DNA of 21,467 nucleotides from assembly GCA_002779665.1 (NCBI GenBank), contig PEVZ01000059.1, positions 1-21,467 on the forward strand, given 5' to 3'. Shown piece after piece: positions 14,020 through 20,815 of this stretch. The notes under the pieces were generated by a model that saw only the letters and a list, made by a program, of their open reading frames with translations, was not told the DNA's origin and searched no databases. A program made the translations under genes and the position numbers. Numbering within the stretch: position 1 is the stretch's first letter; every line of letters starts with the position of its first letter. This DNA comes from Candidatus Roizmanbacteria bacterium CG06_land_8_20_14_3_00_34_14 (GTDB taxonomy: Bacteria; Patescibacteriota; Microgenomatia; UBA1406; GWC2-37-13).

Positions 14020-14853
14020 ATGAAAACCATAGTCACCCATCTTTCTCCCGATCTCGATGCCATCGCCTCTGTCTGGTTGATAAAAAAATACCTACCTAAT
14101 TGGAACGACGCACAAGTTAAATTTGTCCCATCAGGAACGACATTAGATAATCAATCACCGGATTCAGATAAAGATGTTATTCACGTTGATACCGGTCTTG
14201 GAAAATTTGACCATCACCAAACAAATGACTATACCTCGGCAACGAAGCTCGTCTATAAATATTTAATAGGACGTGATTATATTGAAGAAAAAGAAATTAA
14301 ACCATTAGAAAAAATTATTGAGTATGTAAATTCGACCGATCATTTTGCTGAAGTATTTTATTCTGACCCGGAGGCTGACAGATATGATTTTATGGTTCGC
14401 CAATTAGTTGACGGATTAAAGGTGATAAATCGTGATGAGGCCAAGCTGATGGAAATTATTTTTTTATTGCTTGAATCTGCTTTAATTGTTTTTAAAAATA
14501 AAGTTAATGCCGAAGAAGAAATAAATCGAGGTTTCGTCTTTAAATCATATTTAGGAAGGTCTTTAGCTCTTGAAAGTAAAAATGAGGAAGCGGTCAAGCT
14601 TGCCCTAAAAAAAGGCTTCACATTAGTAATTAGACGTCACCCTGAGGTTGGCTTTACTAGGATAAAAACTATTCCCGAGAAAAAATATAGTTTGAGACCT
14701 ATTTACGAAAAAATTTTGGAAGTAGATAAAAAGGGCAGTTGGTTTTTTCACATTTCAGGACATATGTTACTAAATGGTTCATCTGGAAATCCAAAACTTA
14801 TACCGACGACTCTATCTATAAATAAAATCATTGAAATAGTGAAGGCTATATAA
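14020..14853 (+). CDS. MYG1-like DHH-superfamily protein
   Basis: 277 aa from ATG 14020. An in-frame ATG at 13960 would translate the dispersed repeat (giving FGYWLF, as at recR), so it is rejected. THLSPDLDAIASVWLIKKYLPN and VIHVDTGLGKFDHHQTND carry the His/Asp metal ligands of the DHH fold, and TKLVYKYLIG follows as in MYG1 (UPF0160). The C-terminus GSWFFHISGHMLLNG matches the F-x-H-x-S-G-F segment of that family. Family members are metal-dependent phosphoesterases or nucleases; eukaryotic MYG1 is a 3'-5' RNA exonuclease. Substrate here unknown. It probably stands in its own unit between two repeat-filled gaps. Confidence 0.7.
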   Translation: MKTIVTHLSPDLDAIASVWLIKKYLPNWNDAQVKFVPSGTTLDNQSPDSDKDVIHVDTGLGKFDHHQTNDYTSATKLVYKYLIGRDYIEEKEIKPLEKIIEYVNSTDHFAEVFYSDPEADRYDFMVRQLVDGLKVINRDEAKLMEIIFLLLESALIVFKNKVNAEEEINRGFVFKSYLGRSLALESKNEEAVKLALKKGFTLVIRRHPEVGFTRIKTIPEKKYSLRPIYEKILEVDKKGSWFFHISGHMLLNGSSGNPKLIPTTLSINKIIEIVKAI

Positions 14854-14870
14854 TACAATTGTTACATAGT

Positions 14871-14926
14871 TATGGGTTATGGGTTATGGGTTATGGGTTA
14901 TGGGTTATGGGTTATGGGTTATGGGT
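14871..14926. repeat. Perfect heptamer tandem repeat, (TATGGGT)x8
   Basis: Eight exact copies of TATGGGT in tandem (56 nt) with no interruptions, 18 nt after the stop of the MYG1-like gene and 92 nt before rpsU. Exact copies imply recent expansion by slippage. Confidence 0.97.
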
Positions 14927-14997
14927 TACTTAGTTACGTGGTTTTTTTACCAAGCAACCAAGCAGCCAATTAACTAATTAACTGATTGTCTTGCATT

Positions 14998-15006
14998 GAG
15001 AGGAGG
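14998..15006 (+). promoter_or_regulatory. Shine-Dalgarno of rpsU
   Basis: GAGAGGAGG, a full anti-16S match, ends 12 nt before ATG 15019. It is the only strong Shine-Dalgarno I see before any start in the window. Confidence 0.75.
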
Positions 15007-15018
15007 CGTAATTAATTT

Positions 15019-15237
15019 ATGGTTTTTGTAACAAAAAGAAAAGGCGAAACAAAAGATAGTATGTTCCGAAAATTTACTCGTTCTTTTATTGATGAGGAAA
15101 TAGTAGACACATTAAGAAAAAAAATGTTCTATAAAAAACCTTCTCTTAAAAGAAAGGATGAATTAAAGGAAAAAGCAAAAGAAAGGTCTCGAAAACGTCG
15201 AAAAATACCTTTTAAGAAAGTATTTAAAAGAATATGA
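15019..15237 (+). CDS. rpsU: 30S ribosomal protein S21
   Basis: 72 aa, very basic. KRKGETKDSMFRKFTRSFIDEEIVDTLRKKMFYKKPSLKRK matches the S21 pattern (conserved R-F-x-R...Y-E-K/P-S-x-x-R-K region), with a basic tail KERSRKRRKIPFKK. It binds the 30S platform near the 3' end of 16S rRNA and helps initiation. It has the one clear Shine-Dalgarno in the window and overlaps ybeY (ATGA), an association with 16S rRNA maturation. Confidence 0.88.
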   Translation: MVFVTKRKGETKDSMFRKFTRSFIDEEIVDTLRKKMFYKKPSLKRKDELKEKAKERSRKRRKIPFKKVFKRI

Positions 15238-15584
15238 TTAATATTGTTTCTTCATCCCGCTATAAGATTAATCGTCAAAAGATAAAAGTTTTTGTAAATA
15301 ATCTTTTTGAAAAAGAACAGATTAATCCGGAGCATTCTTTGAATATTATTTTTGTGGGGAAAAATAAAATGAAGGTTTACACACAAAAATATAAAAATGA
15401 GAAAGAGACTTTACCTATTCTTTCTTTCAAATATGACGAAAATGTCGGCGAAACAGAAATTTTATTAGGCGAGATAGTTATCTGTTTTCCCTTAGTTATT
15501 TTACTTGCCGCAGAAAGAAATAAAAGAGTAGACGAGATGATAAACGACCTTGTGAAACATGGAATTGAGAACCTATTAAAATAA
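15234..15584 (+). CDS. ybeY: YbeY-like protein lacking most of the metal site
   Basis: 116 aa; typical YbeY is about 150. YbeY is a zinc-dependent endoribonuclease for 16S rRNA 3' maturation. The core strands VGKNKMKVYTQKYKNEKETLPILSF and the segment ETEILLGEIVICFPLVI match the family (normal ...G-D-I-x-I-C). The conserved zinc motif H-G-x-x-H-L-x-G-[YF]-D-H should end the helix; here it reads HGIENLLK and stops. Only His109 remains, Asn113 replaces the second His, and the third is missing. dnaX starts 1 nt after the stop, so no hidden C-terminus can follow in frame. Position between rpsU and dnaX supports the identity. Confidence 0.75.
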   Translation: MINIVSSSRYKINRQKIKVFVNNLFEKEQINPEHSLNIIFVGKNKMKVYTQKYKNEKETLPILSFKYDENVGETEILLGEIVICFPLVILLAAERNKRVDEMINDLVKHGIENLLK

Positions 15585-15585
15585 T

Positions 15586-16635
15586 ATGTTTTACCTAAAG
15601 TACCGGCCACAAACATTTTCTGAAATTGATAATCTCCAAGCTAAAGAAACAATTAGCAAAATATTAGCATCAAAGACGTTACCACATGCTTTTTTATTAG
15701 TCGGCCAAAAGGGGACAGGCAAGACTTCAACCGCAAGAATTATTGCCAAAGCAGTGAACTGCCTAAATAATAAATTTTCCAAAAATTCATCAACTAAATC
15801 TTTTGAACCGTGTAATAAATGCTCAAATTGCCAAAGTATTGGACTTTCATCATTCACTGATGTAATCGAAATGGACGCTGCCTCAAACCGTGGTATTGAG
15901 GAAATAAAAAACCTAATCCGTGAGACATCTTTTCTGCCTATGTCTGGCGGTTACCGTGTTTTTATAATTGATGAAGCTCATATGATTACCAATGAAGGAT
16001 TTAATGCCTTACTCAAAACCCTGGAGGAACCTCCAGATTCAGCGGTTTTTATTTTGGCAACAACTAATTTAGAAAAACTTCCAAAAACAATAATTTCTCG
16101 CTGTTTAAAAATTAACTTCGGAAAAGCTAACAGCGTTGATATCTTGTCAATGCTTAAAAGAATTTCTAAGGCAGAGAATATTGATATGAACGATGATTCC
16201 TTAGAATTAATTGCGGGCCATAGTGAGAATTCTTTTCGTGACGCATCTAAAATATTTGAAGAAATCACTTTGCAAAAAATTAAATCTGTCGAAGAAATAG
16301 AGAAATTTTTAGGAATTCGGGGAAGAAATGATTTGATTGAAACTATCGAAAAAAAAGATTTGAAAAAAACTTTAGTTTGGATAAATAATTTTTCTCAAAA
16401 TGGTGGTGATTTTAAAAATCTGATCGAGGATATTCTTAATCAATTGCATACACAGCTAATGATTAGAAATAATATTTTAGAAAGTGATGCCAAAAAATCA
16501 ATTTTGACATTGACTGAAATCTCTCTACTGATGAAATTATTAATAGAAGCCTATCAAAATTTGCGAAATTCACCCATAGATTCTTTACCAGTTGAAATTG
16601 CCCTTATCGAGTTCTACAATAGAATAAGTTCATAA
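15586..16635 (+). CDS. dnaX: DNA polymerase III subunit gamma/tau (short, gamma-like)
   Basis: 349 aa clamp-loader ATPase. MFYLKYRPQTFSEI is the usual start, GQKGTGKTSTA (40-50) the Walker A, a zinc module is formed by Cys59, Cys76, Cys79 and Cys82, DEAH (129-132) is Walker B, LATTNLEKLPKTIISRC carries sensor 1 and the SRC arginine finger, and FRDASKIFEE is sensor 2. Domain III (about 240-349) ends the protein. The tau extension that binds DnaB and Pol alpha is missing, so it is a gamma-type protein by length. A Ser/Asn-rich insert (about 62-74) lies inside the zinc module. Normally recR and ybaB follow dnaX; here ybaB does and recR lies nearby on the other strand. Confidence 0.93.
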   Translation: MFYLKYRPQTFSEIDNLQAKETISKILASKTLPHAFLLVGQKGTGKTSTARIIAKAVNCLNNKFSKNSSTKSFEPCNKCSNCQSIGLSSFTDVIEMDAASNRGIEEIKNLIRETSFLPMSGGYRVFIIDEAHMITNEGFNALLKTLEEPPDSAVFILATTNLEKLPKTIISRCLKINFGKANSVDILSMLKRISKAENIDMNDDSLELIAGHSENSFRDASKIFEEITLQKIKSVEEIEKFLGIRGRNDLIETIEKKDLKKTLVWINNFSQNGGDFKNLIEDILNQLHTQLMIRNNILESDAKKSILTLTEISLLMKLLIEAYQNLRNSPIDSLPVEIALIEFYNRISS

Positions 16636-16644
16636 AATAAAATT

Positions 16645-16700
16645 AAGTTTGTAATGATTAAACTTTATGGACTTTATAACTTTACAAACTTTATAGACTA
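16645..16700. repeat. ACTTTATA repeat cluster, dnaX-ybaB gap
   Basis: ACTTTATGG, ACTTTATA, ACTTTACAA and ACTTTATAG in tandem (16662-16696), ending about 10 nt before the ybaB ATG. AAGTTT (16645-16650) on the left can pair with the AAACTT at 16660-16665. Same family as before tsf, rseP and proS. Confidence 0.7.
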
Positions 16701-16706
16701 ATAAAT

Positions 16707-16979
16707 ATGGTAAATCCATTTGGCGCCTTAGGTGATCTTCAGAAGTTACAACAACAAGCTCAGAAGATGCAAGCTGCTTTACAATTAGAACAGGTTGTCA
16801 TTGAAAAAAACGGAGTCAAAGTAATCATTCGTGGTGACCAAATAATTGAATCAATAGAGGTTGACGGTATTGTAGAAAACAGAATTGCCGAGGCCGTCAA
16901 CGAAGCTGTCAAAAAAACACAGGAATTAGCGGCAAAAAAATTAATTGAAATTTCAAGCCAGCCACAACAGCAACAATAA
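16707..16979 (+). CDS. ybaB: YbaB/EbfC nucleoid-associated protein
   Basis: 90 aa. LQKLQQQAQKMQAALQLEQVVIEKNGVKVIIRGDQIIESIEVDG is the helix-strand-strand signature of YbaB/EbfC, a homodimeric DNA-binding protein often found with dnaX and recR. The C-terminal helix AVNEAVKKTQELAAKKL is also typical. The short Gln-rich end (QPQQQQ) is low-complexity. Slightly shorter than the 100-110 aa usual, but all core elements are present. prs starts 15 nt downstream. Confidence 0.92.
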   Translation: MVNPFGALGDLQKLQQQAQKMQAALQLEQVVIEKNGVKVIIRGDQIIESIEVDGIVENRIAEAVNEAVKKTQELAAKKLIEISSQPQQQQ

Positions 16980-16994
16980 GGTTAAAAATTTATT

Positions 16995-17927
16995 ATGTTT
17001 AAATTATTTTCTGGTTCTGCTAATCCAAAATTATCAAGTGAAGTCTCAAAACTTCTTAATGTACCGATTAGTAAATCCGAAGTAACCCGATTTGATAATT
17101 CAGAAATTAAAGTTACAATCCAGGAAAAAGTCAAGGATGATGTTTGTGTGATTATCCAACCAACTGCCAATCCAACTGATACTCACTTAATGGAATTATT
17201 CTTTTTTGCTGATGCTTTAAAAAGAATGCAAGCTAAAAAGATTATCGCTTTTATTCCATATTTTGGTTACGCCAGACAAAACCGTGGTCATAGAGTCGGG
17301 GAGTCCGTATCGGTTAATGTTGTCATCCGTTTTTTTGAAACAATCGGCTTTGATCAGGTTTATACATTTGATTTACACGATGAAGGCACTGAGGGGATTT
17401 TTTCTATTTCATTTAAAAATATTTCTACGTTTTCGATTTTAGGTCGGGAAGTCGCCCATTATTTGAAAGATAATAAGAATACCGATGAAGTCGCCGTAGT
17501 CTCTCCTGATCAGGGAGGCGTAGAAAGAGCTCAGACTTTTGCTGAAAATTTTTTTCATACTAATAATGTTGATATTGCGGTTATTGAGAAAAGACGAAAT
17601 CTTGATAAAATCCATGTTTCAAAAGCACTTAATTTGTACGGTGAAGTAAAGGGTAAAACCTGTATCATCGTTGATGATATTATTACATCAGGTGGGACTT
17701 TAGTCCACGCTGCCGAATTTTGTCTGAAGAGAGGAGCGAAACGTGTCCTTGCTTGTGTCGTTCATCACGATTTTTCCCCAAATGCAGTAAGTGTTCTCTC
17801 CAATGGACCTTTTGAAAAAATATTTATGAGTAATTCTATTGCCCTAAAAACTGACCAAAAATTTTCTAAACTCAAAGAAATTTCCATCGCCCCATTGATC
17901 GAGCAAGAACTCAAAAAATTGCTTTAA
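16995..17927 (+). CDS. prs: Ribose-phosphate pyrophosphokinase
   Basis: 310 aa. It makes PRPP from ribose-5-phosphate and ATP for nucleotide synthesis. LFSGSANPKLSSEVSKLL and RFDNSEIKVTIQEKV form the N-terminal domain, FIPYFGYARQNRGHRVGES is the ATP flexible-loop region, YTFDLHDEG the metal-binding segment (usually DLHADQ or DLHS), VVSPDQGGVERA the ribose-binding stretch and CIIVDDIITSGGTLVHAA (about 220-237) the PRPP signature. Normal length. Its TAA overlaps the recR stop by 4 nt in convergent orientation. Confidence 0.93.
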   Translation: MFKLFSGSANPKLSSEVSKLLNVPISKSEVTRFDNSEIKVTIQEKVKDDVCVIIQPTANPTDTHLMELFFFADALKRMQAKKIIAFIPYFGYARQNRGHRVGESVSVNVVIRFFETIGFDQVYTFDLHDEGTEGIFSISFKNISTFSILGREVAHYLKDNKNTDEVAVVSPDQGGVERAQTFAENFFHTNNVDIAVIEKRRNLDKIHVSKALNLYGEVKGKTCIIVDDIITSGGTLVHAAEFCLKRGAKRVLACVVHHDFSPNAVSVLSNGPFEKIFMSNSIALKTDQKFSKLKEISIAPLIEQELKKLL

Positions 17928-18547
17928 AACTTATTCCTCCCCTCAATTGCTTTTTTTAGAGTCATATAATCGGCGTATTCAAGATTTGCCCCCATCGGCA
18001 ATCCATAAGCAAGACGGGAAATCTTAATCTCCAAATTTCCTAATTTCTTAATTTCTGTCAGTTTGTTTTTAATATAAACCGCCGTCGCTTCTCCCTCCAT
18101 ATCAGGATTAGTCGCCAATATAATTTCTTTTATTTTTGATTCTGAATTCTGAATTCTAGATTCTAAATTCCTTATTTTTAGATCATCCGGCCCAACACGA
18201 TTTAACGGATCAATCTTACCGTGAAGGACATGGTAAACTCCGTTATAAATCCGTCCTTGTTCAAAAGAAAGCAAATCAAGGACGGTCTCAACGACACAGA
18301 TTATGGAATGGTTCCGCTCACCGTCCTCACAAATTTCACAAATTTCTTTTTCAGTAAAATTAAAACAATTTTTACAAAGCTTGGTTTTAGATTTTAAGTC
18401 GGAAACATTATTGGCAAATTCTTTCAGATCCTCTTCAGGTAAATTAAGCAAAAAAAAAGCCAGCCGATTGGCGGTTTTTTCACCAATTCCGGGAAGCCGT
18501 TCTAAAAATAATGATATATTTTTTAAACTATTAGGTAAAGATGACAT
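17924..18547 (-). CDS. recR: Recombination protein RecR
   Basis: 207 aa from ATG 18547; an in-frame ATG at 18634 would translate the dispersed repeat and is rejected. RecR works with RecF/RecO to load RecA at gaps. LERLPGIGEKTANRLAFFLL is the helix-hairpin-helix, Cys58, Cys61, Cys70 and Cys73 form the zinc finger, and IICVVET with EIILATNPDMEGEATAVYI is the Toprim domain. LAYGLPMGANLEYAD is the Walker-B-like end. Inside the Toprim loop a heptamer repeat encodes RNLESRIQNSESKIKE. Probably expressed after rnj, 138 nt upstream. Confidence 0.93.
   Translation of the reverse strand: MSSLPNSLKNISLFLERLPGIGEKTANRLAFFLLNLPEEDLKEFANNVSDLKSKTKLCKNCFNFTEKEICEICEDGERNHSIICVVETVLDLLSFEQGRIYNGVYHVLHGKIDPLNRVGPDDLKIRNLESRIQNSESKIKEIILATNPDMEGEATAVYIKNKLTEIKKLGNLEIKISRLAYGLPMGANLEYADYMTLKKAIEGRNKF
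18137..18170. repeat. Heptamer repeat inside recR
   Basis: TGAATTC, TGAATTC, TAGATTC and TAAATTC follow in register (18143-18170), preceded by TGATTC. The period of 7 is not a codon multiple, so the peptide is not itself repetitive. A looser AATTTC repeat lies nearby at 18033-18055. Confidence 0.7.
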
Positions 18548-18565
18548 AAAAATAATTGATCTATA

Positions 18566-18684
18566 TAATAACCAATAACCAAATACCAACCTGCCTACCG
18601 GCAGGGAGGGAAACAAACAAATTGCAATATTCAATTAACAATCAACCAAATTGTTTGGAGTACTTGGAATTTAGTTATTGGAAT
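18566..18684 (-). repeat. Dispersed intergenic repeat, copy B (before recR), with GC-rich hairpin insert
   Basis: Read on the minus strand: AAATTCCAAGTACTCCA, TTGAATATTG, ATTTGTTTGTTTCC, then TATTTGGTTATTGG leading to recR. The order and spacing match copy A at 13867-14005. Between the last two blocks copy B carries CCTGCC-TACC-GGCAGG (18590-18605 on plus), a 6-bp GC hairpin absent from copy A. Confidence 0.75.
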
Positions 18685-18685
18685 T

Positions 18686-20356
18686 TTACAATTGTATAAC
18701 TTCTGCTACAATCAGTGGTTTTCTTCCGGTCGCTTTTCTAAAAAATTCTTCAAGATTTTTTATCACTTCGTACTGCATTTTTCCTGCATCAAAAGCCTGG
18801 CCTTTTTTCGTTAGGAAAACACTTTTGATCATTTCTTCTGCTTGTAGGTACAATCTCCTTTCTTCTTTTTCAAAAATAAATCCCCGGGAAAATATTTTTG
18901 GTTTTCCAATTAATAATCCTGTACTATCAATTACAGCAATTGCAAAAACTATTCCGTCGGTCGCCAAAGTCTTCCTGTCTCGAAGAATAACACTTCCTAC
19001 ATCGCCAATTCCATAAGCGTCAACGTAAATATTTTTCGTCTCAACCTTATCCCCTTTATAAGCTTTATTTTTTACAAACCAGATAGTCTCGCCTTCGTCA
19101 AGGGAAAAAATATCATTTTTCTTATAACCAAGTTCCTCGACTAAATTCTCATATTGTTTTTGATGACGGATTGTCCCTCCAATTGGAATAAAGTATCTCG
19201 GATTAGTAAATCTAACTAAAAATTTAAGGTCTTCCTGATTGCCGTGACCAGAAGAATGAAGTTGATCGGCGATGTCTGAGTAAACTACATCCGCTCCTTC
19301 TTCAGACAACTGTTCTATCGTTTCATAGACTCCATTTTCGTTTCCAGGAATTGGATCTGATGAAAAAATTATTTTATCGCCTGTTTTAATTTGAATATTT
19401 TTGTTTTGTCTATCTGCTAACTTGGACAAAGCTGATCCATATTGTCCCTGTGAACCGGCGACGATTAAGCAAACCTTATTTGGAGGAGTTCTACTAACTT
19501 CTTCTTCCTTAATAAAAAGGCTTTGGGGAATTGGTAAATATCCAATACTCGAGGCAATCTGAGTATTTTCCCTCATCGATCGACCTAAGAAACAGATTTT
19601 GCGGTTAAATTTAATTGCCGCATCAACACATTGTCTGATCCTTGAGATATTTGAGGAAAAAGTTGTCATAATAAATTTACCTTTAGTCTTTCTCATCTCA
19701 TCTTCAAAAGTCTGCCCAACAATATTTTCAGATAGCGTCAATCCTTCCCGCTCACTGCCTAAACAGTCGGATAAGAGACATAGAATACCATTATGACCTG
19801 CTTTCGTAATTTTATAAAAATCCGGCCCCGGACCATAAGGAGGAGTCAAATCTAATTTAAAATCGCTCCCGTGATATATCGTCCCAACCGGAGTATTGAT
19901 AATAATGTGAGTCGTATCGGGAATTGAATGAGTCATCTTTACATAAGAAATTTTAAAATCTCCAAATATATATTCTTTATTAAAATCAACCCGATTAACA
20001 GTAATTTTTTTATGCTTATCTTTAAATTTATTTTCAATAAACATTGAAGTTAACAAACTGGCATAAACCGGCGGTCGGCCTAAATCATCATAAAGTAGGG
20101 GTAGGGCCGAAGTGTGATCTTCATGTCCGTGAGTGATAAGAATAGCGCGAATATACTGTTTTTTATCCTTAAGATAACTAATGTCAGGAATGACAAAGTC
20201 GACTCCTAACTCTTTTTCCTTAGGAAAACCTATTCCACAGTCGATTATGACAATGTCTTTTAGCTTTTCATCATTGTATGATTCATACACATACATATTT
20301 TTAGTGACACCAACGATACCACCAAGCGGAACAAAGTGAAGTTTATACGAAATCAT
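18686..20356 (-). CDS. rnj: Ribonuclease J
   Basis: 556 aa metallo-beta-lactamase/beta-CASP RNase with 5'-3' exo- and endonuclease activity in RNA processing and decay. The first metal motif HGHEDH is at 76-81. MTHSIPDTTHIIINTPVG and YHGSDFKLD hold further ligands. The beta-CASP insertion covers about 200-400. HSSGHGNQEDLKFLVRFTNPRYFIPIGGTIRHQ is the beta-CASP motif B/C region with the terminal His ligand. The C-terminal domain (about 445-556) is present, so it is full length. Divergent from the DUF59 gene across a 51-nt AT-only-like gap; no Shine-Dalgarno. Confidence 0.94.
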   Translation of the reverse strand: MISYKLHFVPLGGIVGVTKNMYVYESYNDEKLKDIVIIDCGIGFPKEKELGVDFVIPDISYLKDKKQYIRAILITHGHEDHTSALPLLYDDLGRPPVYASLLTSMFIENKFKDKHKKITVNRVDFNKEYIFGDFKISYVKMTHSIPDTTHIIINTPVGTIYHGSDFKLDLTPPYGPGPDFYKITKAGHNGILCLLSDCLGSEREGLTLSENIVGQTFEDEMRKTKGKFIMTTFSSNISRIRQCVDAAIKFNRKICFLGRSMRENTQIASSIGYLPIPQSLFIKEEEVSRTPPNKVCLIVAGSQGQYGSALSKLADRQNKNIQIKTGDKIIFSSDPIPGNENGVYETIEQLSEEGADVVYSDIADQLHSSGHGNQEDLKFLVRFTNPRYFIPIGGTIRHQKQYENLVEELGYKKNDIFSLDEGETIWFVKNKAYKGDKVETKNIYVDAYGIGDVGSVILRDRKTLATDGIVFAIAVIDSTGLLIGKPKIFSRGFIFEKEERRLYLQAEEMIKSVFLTKKGQAFDAGKMQYEVIKNLEEFFRKATGRKPLIVAEVIQL

Positions 20357-20407
20357 ATTTATTTAATTTCTATAATATTTATAATTGATATAATTATTAT
20401 AACACTT
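20357..20407. promoter_or_regulatory. Divergent promoter gap, rnj / DUF59
   Basis: 51 nt, almost all A and T, between two divergent starts. TATAAT at 20389-20394 and TATAAC at 20398-20403 face the DUF59 gene; TATTAT-like boxes face rnj. -35 boxes are not clear, so assignment of individual elements is uncertain. Confidence 0.4.
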
Positions 20408-20710
20408 ATGAAACTTTCAGCCAAGCAAATTAAAATTAAATTAGAAGAGGTTATGGACCCTGAATTAAATATTTCAATTGTTGACTTAGGTTTAATCTAT
20501 AATACTAAAATAATCAAGAATAAAGTCAAAGTAATTATGACGTTAACGACTATTGGTTGTCCATTATTTTCCTTAATAGAAACTCAGATAAAAGATAAAA
20601 TTAAGGAATTAGGTATCAAAGAAAAAAATATTTTATTAGAATTAACATTTGATCCGCCTTGGTCAATCGATAAAATGAGCAAGAAGGGGAGGGCGATGTT
20701 AGGTATATAA
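20408..20710 (+). CDS. MIP18/DUF59-family iron-sulfur assembly factor
   Basis: 100 aa from ATG 20408; an in-frame ATG at 20336 would overlap the rnj start and encode only Ile-rich promoter sequence. LEEVMDPELNISIVDLGLIYN, then MTLTTIGCPLFSLIE with the conserved Cys, and LTFDPPWSIDKMSKKGRAMLG are the standard MIP18/PaaD/SufT motifs. Proteins of this family help mature iron-sulfur clusters, often with SUF or Mrp proteins. No sufB/C/D genes are in the window, so the partner is unknown. Confidence 0.88.
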   Translation: MKLSAKQIKIKLEEVMDPELNISIVDLGLIYNTKIIKNKVKVIMTLTTIGCPLFSLIETQIKDKIKELGIKEKNILLELTFDPPWSIDKMSKKGRAMLGI

Positions 20711-20815
20711 ATCCGAAGCACGAAATCCGAAATCCGAAATAAATTCGAATTTTGGAAATTTAAATTTTAAAAATTGTTTCGAATTTCGATATTCGAATTT
20801 CGAGTTTAAAGAATT
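20711..20815. repeat. GAAATCC / TTCGAATTT repeat gap
   Basis: CGAAATCCGAAATCCGAAAT (about 20720-20740) is followed by TTCGAAT/TTTCGAATTTCG units (about 20743-20802). Much of the gap is self-complementary. It fills the entire space between the DUF59 stop and the next ATG and belongs to no other repeat family in the window. Confidence 0.75.

Noticed and set aside
14871..14926. CRISPR array or telomere-like sequence
   Set aside because: The repeats are 7 nt with no spacers, and no cas genes or chromosome end are present.
18548..18634. Longer recR N-terminus
   Set aside because: It is translated from the dispersed repeat and GC hairpin. The family begins at MSSLPNSLKN.
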